Positions 1 through 5,575 of a stretch of 5,978 nt of DNA are shown one piece after another. Numbering within the stretch: position 1 is the stretch's first letter; each line of letters starts with the position of its first letter. The position numbers were made by a program, and so were the translations under genes. Origin of the DNA: Methylophaga sp. (GTDB lineage: Bacteria; Pseudomonadota; Gammaproteobacteria; Nitrosococcales; Methylophagaceae); the NCBI GenBank assembly GCA_013139345.1, contig WTAY01000010.1:1-5978 (forward strand), written 5' to 3'. The notes beneath the pieces were generated by a model. That model ran no database searches, was not told the origin of the DNA, and was given only the letters and a program-made list of their open reading frames with translations.

Positions 1-689
1 AGCTTATTATTTAATCTAGCGATCATTGTGCCAATCTTATTAGACATGCTATTCATTGATTGGGCGACAGTTTTAACTTCCAGTGTCCACGGTAGTTTTT
101 TTATCGTTGTGAAGTTACCTGATGAAATTTCATTAGCTTGTTTTTCAATATCTTTTAATGATTTTAGTGTGAAGCGAAGTGCAATAATCAACAGAGCAAG
201 TGCACAAAAGAAAATAAGTATGGAATAACTTAGTGTCGTTTTACCTTGTTGATAAAGCTTTAAATAACCATAAGAAGGGTTTGTTGAAACGTATAAAGTA
301 CCGGTGATACTCCATCCTGAACTGATTTCAGAAACGGCTGTGGCCACCTTCATCGGCATTAAACTAACAAGCCATTGAGGAACGCCCTCGACTTTATCGG
401 TATTGGTCAGTTTAACGAGATCTTTGCCATCCACATCAACTAAACGTATTTCTTTGTAATAGCCCATATCAAAAATCGCATTCATCATTGTTCGAATAAT
501 CGGGTCTTGTTCATCCGACATGTGGGGGCTAAGAGATAGCCCTAATGAGGTTGCTGTATCTTGAACATGAATCTCAGACTCAACTTCTAAATAGCTTTTT
601 ATATTCCCCATGCTCAGTGCAAAGTTGACTGAAAAAATAATGAAGAAAATAAAGGCAATAAGAATCAGTAACTGTTTGGATAAAGACAT
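1..689 (-). CDS. lapD: LapD-like c-di-GMP receptor, N-terminal part (LapD/MoxY periplasmic domain + HAMP), truncated by window edge
   Basis: The frame stays open from an ATG at 689 to the left edge, giving 229 residues plus two bases. Residues 5-25 form a hydrophobic signal anchor, 26-153 a periplasmic domain, 154-172 a second membrane helix, and 173-226 a HAMP linker. The periplasmic segment has the LapD/MoxY N-terminal character: a QDTATSLGLSLSPHM stretch near 43-57, then GYYKEIRLVD near 76-85. A Gly-Trp pair lies at 125-126; known LapD proteins have a critical Trp at about this place, in the loop that binds the LapG protease. In the family, degenerate GGDEF and EAL domains follow HAMP; c-di-GMP binding to EAL makes LapD sequester LapG, so surface adhesins are retained. 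That half lies outside the window, so c-di-GMP binding is inferred. The ribosome binding site is weak (AAGG well upstream). Another membrane GGDEF/EAL protein with the same sensor domain is the main alternative. Confidence 0.8.
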   Translation of the reverse strand, partial: MSLSKQLLILIAFIFFIIFSVNFALSMGNIKSYLEVESEIHVQDTATSLGLSLSPHMSDEQDPIIRTMMNAIFDMGYYKEIRLVDVDGKDLVKLTNTDKVEGVPQWLVSLMPMKVATAVSEISSGWSITGTLYVSTNPSYGYLKLYQQGKTTLSYSILIFFCALALLIIALRFTLKSLKDIEKQANEISSGNFTTIKKLPWTLEVKTVAQSMNSMSNKIGTMIARLNNK

Positions 690-727
690 AGGTAATATCA
701 ACCTTAAATAAGATTTTTAATAATGAA

Positions 728-756
728 ACAATACCGCGAAGGCTTGGCAGGTGCAA
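728..756 (-). promoter_or_regulatory. possible sigma70 promoter for the lapD-like gene
   Basis: On the minus strand a TTGCAC -35-like hexamer (751-756) is separated by exactly 17 bp from a TATTGT -10-like hexamer (728-733). The start codon is about 40 bases downstream. Each hexamer matches consensus only partly (3/6 and 4/6), so this is a candidate only. Confidence 0.3.
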
Positions 757-841
757 GTGAATGAATTAATCAGAGTTACAGCTAGGTGAGGGAAGGGATG
801 CCAAGTAACTTAAATATGCAGAGCTATCAATGGATAATCGC

Positions 842-1008
842 GTATATACCCGTAATCATTCAAGATGCAGATTTTTTTATTTCGTCATCCCAGCATGCTT
901 CTAGCTGGGATCTACTGAATACAATAGATTCTCGATAAAAACACTCGAGAATGACGGGGGGAAAGCAGCAGTTTCATCTATCATGGGTATATACCTATAA
1001 TCAATGAA
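842..1008. repeat. MITE-like structured intergenic repeat bounded by GTATATAC palindromes
   Basis: The left boundary (842-863) and right boundary (987-1008) are 22-bp direct repeats matching at 18 of 22 positions. Each starts with the palindromic core GTATATAC, so TATATACCC (843-851) is also an inverted repeat of GGGTATATA (985-993). Inside, CGTCAT (883-888) pairs with ATGACG (951-956) around two perfect 8-bp hairpins: ATCCCAGC/GCTGGGAT (887-894 with 904-911) and ATTCTCGA/TCGAGAAT (928-935 with 945-952). No coding capacity is visible. The layout looks like a small non-autonomous mobile or palindromic intergenic repeat. The CGTCATCCCAGC core resembles repeats I recall as common in bacterial genomes, but copy number here cannot be judged from one copy. 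Confidence 0.65.
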
Positions 1009-1079
1009 TCTGTAGGTAAATGTTGTGCTTTTTGTATCTTTTTAACATGGTTGTATCAACACGCGTCTTAACTTTACCT

Positions 1080-1159
1080 CCTCACCCCAACCCTCTCCAA
1101 CAGGAGAGGGGGCTACAAGCCTAGCTCCTTCTCCCTTGAGGGAGAAGGTTGGGATGAGG
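1080..1159. repeat. cloverleaf-shaped intergenic repeat (CCTCACCCCAACCCTCTCC type)
   Basis: An outer stem pairs 1080-1092 with 1147-1159 at 12 of 13 positions (CCTCACCCCAACC with GGTTGGGATGAGG). It encloses a perfect 8-bp hairpin CCCTCTCC/GGAGAGGG (1091-1098 with 1103-1110, loop AACA). A second, perfect 9-bp hairpin is CCTTCTCCC/GGGAGAAGG (1127-1135 with 1140-1148, loop TTGA). A weaker middle stem lies between them (GGGGCT near 1109-1114 with AGCTCC at 1123-1128). The whole folds as a cloverleaf. Sequences of this style are dispersed intergenic repeats in many proteobacteria. An open frame across it on the minus strand (1042-1224) looks like a by-product of the repeat, not a gene. Confidence 0.7.
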
Positions 1160-1305
1160 GTGGCAATCTTAATAATGCTAAATTCAGAACGAATCAGCAC
1201 AAGAACACCAACCATTAACCGCATATTGTGCTTTGCTCTGGCTTCCTGTTTTTGCCTTCAATATCTGCATAATGAATGACTACCGGTATATATGCTGTCA
1301 AATAC

Positions 1306-2763
1306 CTAGGCAGAAGGGTGTTTTTCTCTTACCATTTGGTCAACTAACTCCATTAAACTGTAGCTAGCTTGTTCAGCCTGCTTAAATGAATTAAGAATCG
1401 TTGATTGTGTCGCACGGCTGCTTTCCCATGAACCATCAAGTAAAGATACAGCTTGTTGGATATGCTTATGCACATCAGCATGTATTGGCCCAACTTTATG
1501 GTATGAAGGGTATTGATTAAATGCTTTGGCACCTTCGCCCTCAAAATACCAATGACCAAAACGACAATCATGGTCATTGACTTGAGTTTCCCGTGCTTCA
1601 TCTGAATCTACACCGGTTGATAATGCTGCATAGGCATTTTGTTTATAGCGTAGGTGATCCACTTTAATTAATGCAGCAAAACTAATGTCATCAGCATATT
1701 GCATGCGATGCTCAGTATCTCGTGCGGAAGCGGCAAAGCTCTCAAATTTAGCGGCAAATTCTGTCACGACTTCGCGTGATGAATCGGCCATTTCTGACAT
1801 GATTGACGAGTCATGAAGCATTGCGGTTGATTTTTGTTGGAAGGTTTCTAATACATCTGCAATGCTTGCTGTCGCTTTAATCGTATTGTCAGCAAGAGTC
1901 CTTACTTCATCAGCAACGACTGCAAAACCACGGCCTTGTTCGCCTGCCCGAGCAGCTTCAATAGCAGCATTTAAAGCTAAAAGGCTGGTCTGATCTGCGA
2001 TACTTTTAATTAAGGTGATAACCGTTGAAGCTTCTTCATTAAGGTTATTAAGATCAATAATTTCAGTATTGTTTTTCTCAATTCGTGTAATAACCTCATT
2101 AAGATTATTTACAACGGTATTAATTGATCCTTGGCTGCCATCGGCATCTTCAACCATTTTTTGTGATGTCTCCGTCACAATATCCATCACTTCTTTGATG
2201 TTTTCGATGCTCTTCTGGTTAAGTTGTAGATCAACTAATAAGTTAGTAGAACTTAATTGAGAAAGGTCAGATACTAACTGGTTCTTTAATAGAAACTGTT
2301 GGGATGTCTGCATTGCATCAATAGAGGTATTAATATTCTTTAGCGATGATACAAACGTGCCGTGTAAGCCTTGTGGATATGCTTTTCTGAAGAACTTACC
2401 TTCGCTTGCATAGTTGAATGAGGTGCTTACCTCTCTAAAATAAGCTTCAAGTTGATCAAGCATGTCATTGATTTTCCATGACAAACTTCCAATTTCATCT
2501 TCATGTTCAATATGTGAGATTCGCATGTCGAAATGACCGGCACTAACATCGTCAGCCACATCACTTATTTTTTTGAGGGGGGCTAATAAGTCGGTAATAC
2601 CCTGAACAGAAAAGATACCATAAGCAATGCTAATTACCACAATAGAGACGACTAGCCAATCAATGCCAACCTGCCAAAAGAGTAGGGCAACGACACTTAG
2701 CAGTAGTACATTATTTATATAGACTATCGCTTTGAATTTAGATGCTAAGGATAAATTCTTCAT
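1306..2763 (-). CDS. methyl-accepting chemotaxis protein with HAMP and C-terminal zinc-binding CZB domain
   Basis: This 485-residue transducer has two closely spaced membrane helices (about 13-30 and 35-52) joined by only a few residues, so there is no periplasmic sensor. HAMP (about 55-107, with P62 and E90) follows, then a linker and the cytoplasmic signalling hairpin. The conserved tip is at about 258-291 (LLALNAAIEAARAGEQGRGF, then VVADEVRTLA) and would bind CheA/CheW. The C-terminus (about 363-445) is a CZB domain. Likely zinc ligands are H370, C400 in DCRFGHWY, H428 and H432, which keep the family spacing (30, 28 and 4). No NWETF-type CheR tether is present. Start choice: ATG at 2763 has a perfect AAGGAG (2770-2775) six bases upstream; the in-frame ATG at 2784 would add seven residues without such a site. 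It overlaps the PAS gene by 26 bp, so coupled translation is likely. I infer the PAS partner supplies the signal, as CetB does for CetA, with zinc or oxidant input through CZB. Confidence 0.93.
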   Translation of the reverse strand: MKNLSLASKFKAIVYINNVLLLSVVALLFWQVGIDWLVVSIVVISIAYGIFSVQGITDLLAPLKKISDVADDVSAGHFDMRISHIEHEDEIGSLSWKINDMLDQLEAYFREVSTSFNYASEGKFFRKAYPQGLHGTFVSSLKNINTSIDAMQTSQQFLLKNQLVSDLSQLSSTNLLVDLQLNQKSIENIKEVMDIVTETSQKMVEDADGSQGSINTVVNNLNEVITRIEKNNTEIIDLNNLNEEASTVITLIKSIADQTSLLALNAAIEAARAGEQGRGFAVVADEVRTLADNTIKATASIADVLETFQQKSTAMLHDSSIMSEMADSSREVVTEFAAKFESFAASARDTEHRMQYADDISFAALIKVDHLRYKQNAYAALSTGVDSDEARETQVNDHDCRFGHWYFEGEGAKAFNQYPSYHKVGPIHADVHKHIQQAVSLLDGSWESSRATQSTILNSFKQAEQASYSLMELVDQMVREKHPSA

Positions 2764-3256
2764 ATGAAACTCCTTTATCAGCAAGTATGCCTGTTACTAG
2801 TTCGAGAGAAGCTTGCATTGCATGTTTAGGCCCTGCTTTTCGTTCTGCCTCAAGCATTGCGCTATAGAGCCCAGTACAAATCTCAACGCTTTCTGGTTTT
2901 GGTTTACGTCGTACCGAATAGTAACCAATGACTTTGCCTTGCTGATCATAAGAAGGAGTAACATTTGTAAAAACCCAATAAAACCCGCCATCTTTAGACA
3001 TGTTTTTAACATAGGCAAAGATTTCTTTTTCTTGGGCTAATGTATCCCATAATAGTTTAAATACACCGCGCGGCATATCTGGATGGCGAATAATATTATG
3101 TTGCTTACCGATCAGCTCTTCTTCACTGTATTTTGAGAACTCAATAAAAATTCGATTAGCATAAGTAATAATGCCTTTGGTGTCTGTTTTCGAGACGATA
3201 AAATCATTCTCTCGCATCACTCGTTCTTGTCGAGTGGGCTCAATTTTATATTTCAT
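2738..3256 (-). CDS. stand-alone Aer-type PAS sensor protein (CetB-like)
   Basis: This soluble 172-residue protein has one PAS domain at about 18-120 and a helical tail (about 125-172); there are no membrane segments or MCP domain. The PAS core matches the E. coli Aer sensor closely: SKTDTKG (22-28), QHNIIRHPDMP (52-62), LLWDTL (68-73), VKNMSKDGGFYWV (83-95) and GYYSVRR (111-117). In Aer this domain binds FAD, and the HN..RHPDMP and W/N positions lie around the flavin; they are kept here, so FAD binding and redox or oxygen sensing are likely but inferred. Aer has PAS, membrane anchor, HAMP and signalling domain in one chain. Here the second half is a separate gene starting inside this one (26-bp overlap), as in the CetB/CetA pair of Campylobacter. 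The ATG at 3256 has only a weak GGA-type ribosome binding site, but the length before PAS suits Aer. Confidence 0.9.
   Translation of the reverse strand: MKYKIEPTRQERVMRENDFIVSKTDTKGIITYANRIFIEFSKYSEEELIGKQHNIIRHPDMPRGVFKLLWDTLAQEKEIFAYVKNMSKDGGFYWVFTNVTPSYDQQGKVIGYYSVRRKPKPESVEICTGLYSAMLEAERKAGPKHAMQASLELVTGILADKGVSYEEFILSI
2770..2775 (-). promoter_or_regulatory. ribosome binding site fixing the chemoreceptor start
   Basis: AAGGAG on the minus strand lies six bases before the ATG at 2763 and inside the end of the upstream PAS gene. It supports the 485-residue start over the longer reading frame and implies translational coupling of the pair. Confidence 0.8.
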
Positions 3257-3294
3257 GTTTCACGATCCACATTTGATGTAATTGTTGACAGTTT

Positions 3295-3353
3295 TTATCC
3301 ACATAAAGAATGCATGATTTATACCAATATCATTTTCACGAATATGTTGATAA
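3295..3353. promoter_or_regulatory. DnaA-box-like sites between PAS gene and transporter gene
   Basis: TTATCCACA at 3295-3303 (plus strand) is identical to the strongest DnaA box consensus. TTATCAACA, on the minus strand at 3345-3353, differs at one position. Both lie in the 134-bp divergent intergenic region. Two sites are too few for an origin. They could tie local promoters to DnaA, or be chance. Confidence 0.3.
3318..3326 (-). promoter_or_regulatory. possible extended -10 promoter for the PAS/MCP operon
   Basis: The minus strand reads TGGTATAAAT here: an extended -10 TG, one base, then TATAAA (3318-3323). No good -35 hexamer lies 16-18 bases upstream. The untranslated leader would be about 55 bases. 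No sigma28 motif of the TAAA-N15-GCCGATAA kind, usual for flagellar and chemotaxis genes, was found. Confidence 0.3.
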
Positions 3354-3390
3354 CATTTGAACTCAATCTCTTTCTATATTCGCGTTATAT

Positions 3391-4308
3391 ATGATTACTG
3401 CTCTAATCCAAATGTCTCTGTTAATTGCTTGTGGTAGCTTTTGGAAGTCACATGCACCAGCACATATATCGAGTTTGGCACACCGCCGAGCTTTGACTGA
3501 CTTAGTCTTTTATATATTGCTTCCCGCCTTGGTGTTAGATGTTATTTGGCGAGCACCTTTAAATAGTTCATCACTACACATATCCTTTTTAGCGACCTGT
3601 GGCATTATTACTGGCTTGGCGCTTATGTGGATAATACTGCGAGCGTTAAAGGCAAGCAAACAGCAGATGGGCACTTTATTACTTGCTGCCGCTTTTCCAA
3701 ATGCTACCTATCTTGGCTTACCGGTATTAAACCAAGTTATTGGCCCCCATACTCAAGCTACAGTGCTGCAATATGACTTTTTTGCATGTACCCCGATACT
3801 GTTATCACTGGGGATTATTCTTGCCAGTTACTATGGTTCAAGTAAGAGGGAAGTGCATCCACTACAAGAGCTCATAAAAATACCTGCACTTTGGGCTGTT
3901 ACCGTTGGGATTGCATTAAACTTAACCGGTATTCCTCAACCGGAAATTATTCATTCAGCGCTCTCAATACTGGCTGGAGCAGTTGTTCCTTTAATGCTAA
4001 TCGTATTGGGCATGAGCATTCGTTGGCACAGCCTTCATTTACGCTTTATGCCATTGTTATTGCCTGTGGTAATCATCTCTTTGGTATGTGTTCCTTTGGC
4101 AGTATATACAATGAGTGGTGTTATTGGCTTTGATAGTGATTTATCTATTATGGTGACGTTGGTCGGTGCAATGCCAGCGATGGTATTTGGGATTGTTATC
4201 TGTGAACGCTATCAGCTTGATAGTGAGCTTTATGCTGCGGCGGTGACACTCACTACGGTGATGAGTTTATTAAGCTTACCGCTTTGGTTTCAGTGGCTAT
4301 CGAGTTGA
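3391..4308 (+). CDS. AEC family (auxin efflux carrier-like) membrane transporter
   Basis: This 305-residue, very hydrophobic protein has about ten predicted membrane helices in the two five-helix halves typical of the AEC family (Mem_trans), and normal family length. Family signatures are LTDLVFYILLPALVLD (35-50), the helix-breaking FPNATYLGLP (102-111) and a C-terminal half with MPAMVFGIVICERYQLDSEL (261-280) followed by the final helix. Relatives are inner-membrane secondary carriers for organic or amino acids (for example malate or malonate); bacterial members are rarely tied to a substrate, and nothing nearby identifies one here. ATG at 3391 is kept because an in-frame stop lies just upstream (3358-3360) and the first helix starts there, yet no Shine-Dalgarno sequence is visible before it; the next ATG (3409) has none either. 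Its 3' end overlaps the convergent gene by 19 bp. Confidence 0.9.
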   Translation: MITALIQMSLLIACGSFWKSHAPAHISSLAHRRALTDLVFYILLPALVLDVIWRAPLNSSSLHISFLATCGIITGLALMWIILRALKASKQQMGTLLLAAAFPNATYLGLPVLNQVIGPHTQATVLQYDFFACTPILLSLGIILASYYGSSKREVHPLQELIKIPALWAVTVGIALNLTGIPQPEIIHSALSILAGAVVPLMLIVLGMSIRWHSLHLRFMPLLLPVVIISLVCVPLAVYTMSGVIGFDSDLSIMVTLVGAMPAMVFGIVICERYQLDSELYAAAVTLTTVMSLLSLPLWFQWLSS

Positions 4309-5039
4309 TTTGACCAAGTAAAACCAGCTTGTTTAACGGCTGCTTTTAAAATAGCCATTGCAGGTTCAATATGTTCTTTATCCCCACGTAGACTTAATTC
4401 AATATGAGGGTTGTCTCCTAAGCGTGGCAAGCTTGATAAACGTAATTCAGGGTACTGAAGCACAACAAGGCGCATCGCCTCAATAATCTCGCTTTCACGG
4501 CCATTGATAACATAGATAATCTGTTCATCAGTAGGCGCTGTGTTTCTTAAATCTGGATAATAGGTATTTAAAACCCATTCAATCATGGGCCATGACATTT
4601 CAGGAAAGCCTGGCATAAAGTGGTGACCATCAAGTGAAAATCCTGGTACACGATTGATAGTGTTAGGAATAATACGACTTCCTTCAGGCAAGTCAGCCAT
4701 TAAAATTCTGTTTGGATAGGCACGTTCACCAAACTGAGCTTCAATTTCAGCCACGGCTTCTGGGTGAGCAGTTAACGATACCTCAGCCACCTTTGCAACA
4801 GACTCGCGTGTTCGATCGTCTGGTGTTGCACCAATACCGCCAAAACTAAAGACGAGATCTTTACTTGCCATGCTAAAGGCTAAGAAGCGCTGTAATTGTT
4901 CAGGATCATCACCGACAATAATTGTCCAGTTCAATTCAAGCCCACGTTGAGCTAACACTGATTGAAGGTGATTAAAATGTCTGTCTTGTCGCTTACCAGA
5001 CAGTAACTCATCACCAATAATTAAAGCGCCTATTTTCAT
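4290..5039 (-). CDS. COG1058 molybdopterin-binding-fold protein (CinA N-terminal-like)
   Basis: This 249-residue soluble protein carries the MoaB/Mog-type fold seen in the N-terminal domain of CinA, often named competence/damage-inducible protein A. Motifs are AALIIGDELLSGK-like near 5-16, GGIGATPDDRTRESVA (67-82, matching the family GG(L/I)G.T.DD.T), and MPGFPEMSW (142-150, the LPG.P.EM region). A C-terminal part (about 170-245) follows, but not the nicotinamide-nucleotide deamidase domain of full CinA. COG1058 proteins have been linked to pyrophosphatase activity on ADP-ribose or FAD; yeast Fpy1 is such a relative. The substrate here is unknown and a direct molybdenum cofactor role is not supported. 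The start (ATG 5039) has AAGGA at 5047-5051, inside the end of the globin gene, whose stop is 4 bases upstream, so the two are probably co-transcribed. It converges on and overlaps the AEC gene by 19 bp. Confidence 0.88.
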   Translation of the reverse strand: MKIGALIIGDELLSGKRQDRHFNHLQSVLAQRGLELNWTIIVGDDPEQLQRFLAFSMASKDLVFSFGGIGATPDDRTRESVAKVAEVSLTAHPEAVAEIEAQFGERAYPNRILMADLPEGSRIIPNTINRVPGFSLDGHHFMPGFPEMSWPMIEWVLNTYYPDLRNTAPTDEQIIYVINGRESEIIEAMRLVVLQYPELRLSSLPRLGDNPHIELSLRGDKEHIEPAMAILKAAVKQAGFTWSNQLDSH

Positions 5040-5043
5040 GACA

Positions 5044-5451
5044 TTATCCTTGATCAGGTTTGTTTCTCATAAAGTCAGCCGTTTGTACGAAAGAGCTCAT
5101 TAATTGTTGAGCAAATATTTCATCGATATCCATTGTTTTAAGTGCTTGAGCCATGCAATACAACCATTGATCTCGTTCCTCAATGCCAATTGGAAAAGGT
5201 AAATGCCGTGCTCGAAGTCTAGGGTGACCAAATTTATCTGTATAAAGGGACGGGCCACCCAGCCAGCCGGTTAAAAATAGATACAGTTTTTCTTCACTAA
5301 TACCAATTTCTGGGGGATGCATTGCGCGAATTAATTGTGTTTGTGCCGTATCACACATGATCTGGTAAAAAGTTTGGCATAAGCGGCGAACAGCATCTTC
5401 GCCACCAATACGGTCATAAGGGGTGTTAATTTCTGACATTACAGGGCTCAT
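5044..5451 (-). CDS. group II truncated haemoglobin
   Basis: This 135-residue cytoplasmic haem protein has the normal length for a 2-over-2 globin of group II (trHbO, YjbI-like). Visible motifs are YDRIGGEDAVRRL (12-24), FYQIM (28-32, with Y29 at the B10 position), FLTGWLGGP (59-67), GHPRLRARHLPFPI (75-88, with H83 as the likely proximal F8 haem ligand), RDQW (93-96, with W96 at G8) and ADFMRN (125-130). Family members bind O2, NO or sulfide and are linked to oxygen delivery, peroxide chemistry or nitrosative-stress defence; which applies here is not shown. The start is uncertain. ATG 5451 has no ribosome binding site and would leave a leader of only about 11 bases from the promoter at 5469-5497. 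ATG 5439 (131 residues, starting MSEINTPYDR) has GAG at suitable spacing and may be the real start. The next gene begins 4 bp after the stop. Confidence 0.92.
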   Translation of the reverse strand: MSPVMSEINTPYDRIGGEDAVRRLCQTFYQIMCDTAQTQLIRAMHPPEIGISEEKLYLFLTGWLGGPSLYTDKFGHPRLRARHLPFPIGIEERDQWLYCMAQALKTMDIDEIFAQQLMSSFVQTADFMRNKPDQG

Positions 5452-5468
5452 TTAAAAAATAGTCTTTA

Positions 5469-5497
5469 ATTTTACCCCTGTTTAGACAAGCTATAAA
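5469..5497 (-). promoter_or_regulatory. possible promoter for the globin/COG1058 unit
   Basis: On the minus strand a TTTATA -35-like hexamer (5492-5497) and a TAAAAT -10 (5469-5474) are separated by exactly 17 bp. Transcription would begin near 5462, about 11 bases before ATG 5451 and about 23 before ATG 5439. Confidence 0.4.
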
Positions 5498-5508
5498 GAG
5501 AGTGGTTC

Positions 5509-5537
5509 TTGCTACAAGCAATTCATACAAGGATAAT
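5509..5537 (+). promoter_or_regulatory. possible sigma70 promoter for the fae-like gene
   Basis: TTGCTA (5509-5514) and GATAAT (5532-5537, 5/6 to TATAAT) are separated by exactly 17 bp. Transcription would start near 5544, giving a leader of about 32 bases that contains the AT-rich AATTAATTAATT (5551-5562) and the ribosome binding site. The opposing globin promoter lies just to the left. Confidence 0.45.
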
Positions 5538-5563
5538 TGACGGGTTAATCAATTAATTAATTT

Positions 5564-5567
5564 GGAG
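5564..5567 (+). promoter_or_regulatory. ribosome binding site of the fae-like gene
   Basis: GGAG lies eight bases before the ATG at 5576. It fits the highly biased codon use of the gene and selects this ATG over the two further in-frame Met codons at residues 5 and 7. Confidence 0.7.
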
Positions 5568-5575
5568 AAAACCCC

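Larger units (their letters stand above)
690..1305. other. 616-bp gene-free region between lapD-like gene and chemoreceptor gene
   Basis: This holds the possible lapD promoter (728-756) and the two structured repeats (842-1008 and 1080-1159). The remaining parts (757-841, 1009-1079 and 1160-1305) show no convincing gene, RNA or terminator. A third GTATATA-type core at 1286-1293, next to the TACCGGTA palindrome (1281-1288), resembles the boundary of the first repeat. No clear GC-rich hairpin plus T-run follows the chemoreceptor stop codon. Confidence 0.6.

Noticed and set aside
28..228. 66-residue plus-strand open frame
   Set aside because: It is antisense to the lapD-like gene, whose domain structure is clear on the other strand.
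774..810. AGTTAC / GTAACT inverted repeat
   Set aside because: It is six pairs across a 25-base gap, within chance for AT-rich intergenic DNA.
1042..1224. 60-residue minus-strand open frame
   Set aside because: It runs through the cloverleaf repeat; its sequence is the repeat translated, with no ribosome binding site or family resemblance.
2015..2260. 81-residue plus-strand open frame
   Set aside because: It is antisense to the conserved signalling hairpin of the chemoreceptor; no independent support.
2764..2784. Longer chemoreceptor start at ATG 2784
   Set aside because: The perfect AAGGAG at 2770-2775 sits six bases before ATG 2763 and would lie inside the coding sequence of the longer version.
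3891..4133. 80-residue plus-strand open frame inside the AEC gene
   Set aside because: It is a shifted-frame shadow of the transporter; no start signal or domain.
4327..4350. Possible terminator hairpin after the AEC gene (CAGC...GCTG then CTTTT)
   Set aside because: The stem is only four pairs with a long loop and lies inside the convergent COG1058 coding sequence.
5537..5552. FNR-like TTGA...ATCAA dyad upstream of the fae-like gene
   Set aside because: The half-sites are six bases apart, not the four of an FNR/CRP-type TTGAT-N4-ATCAA site, and one half is imperfect.
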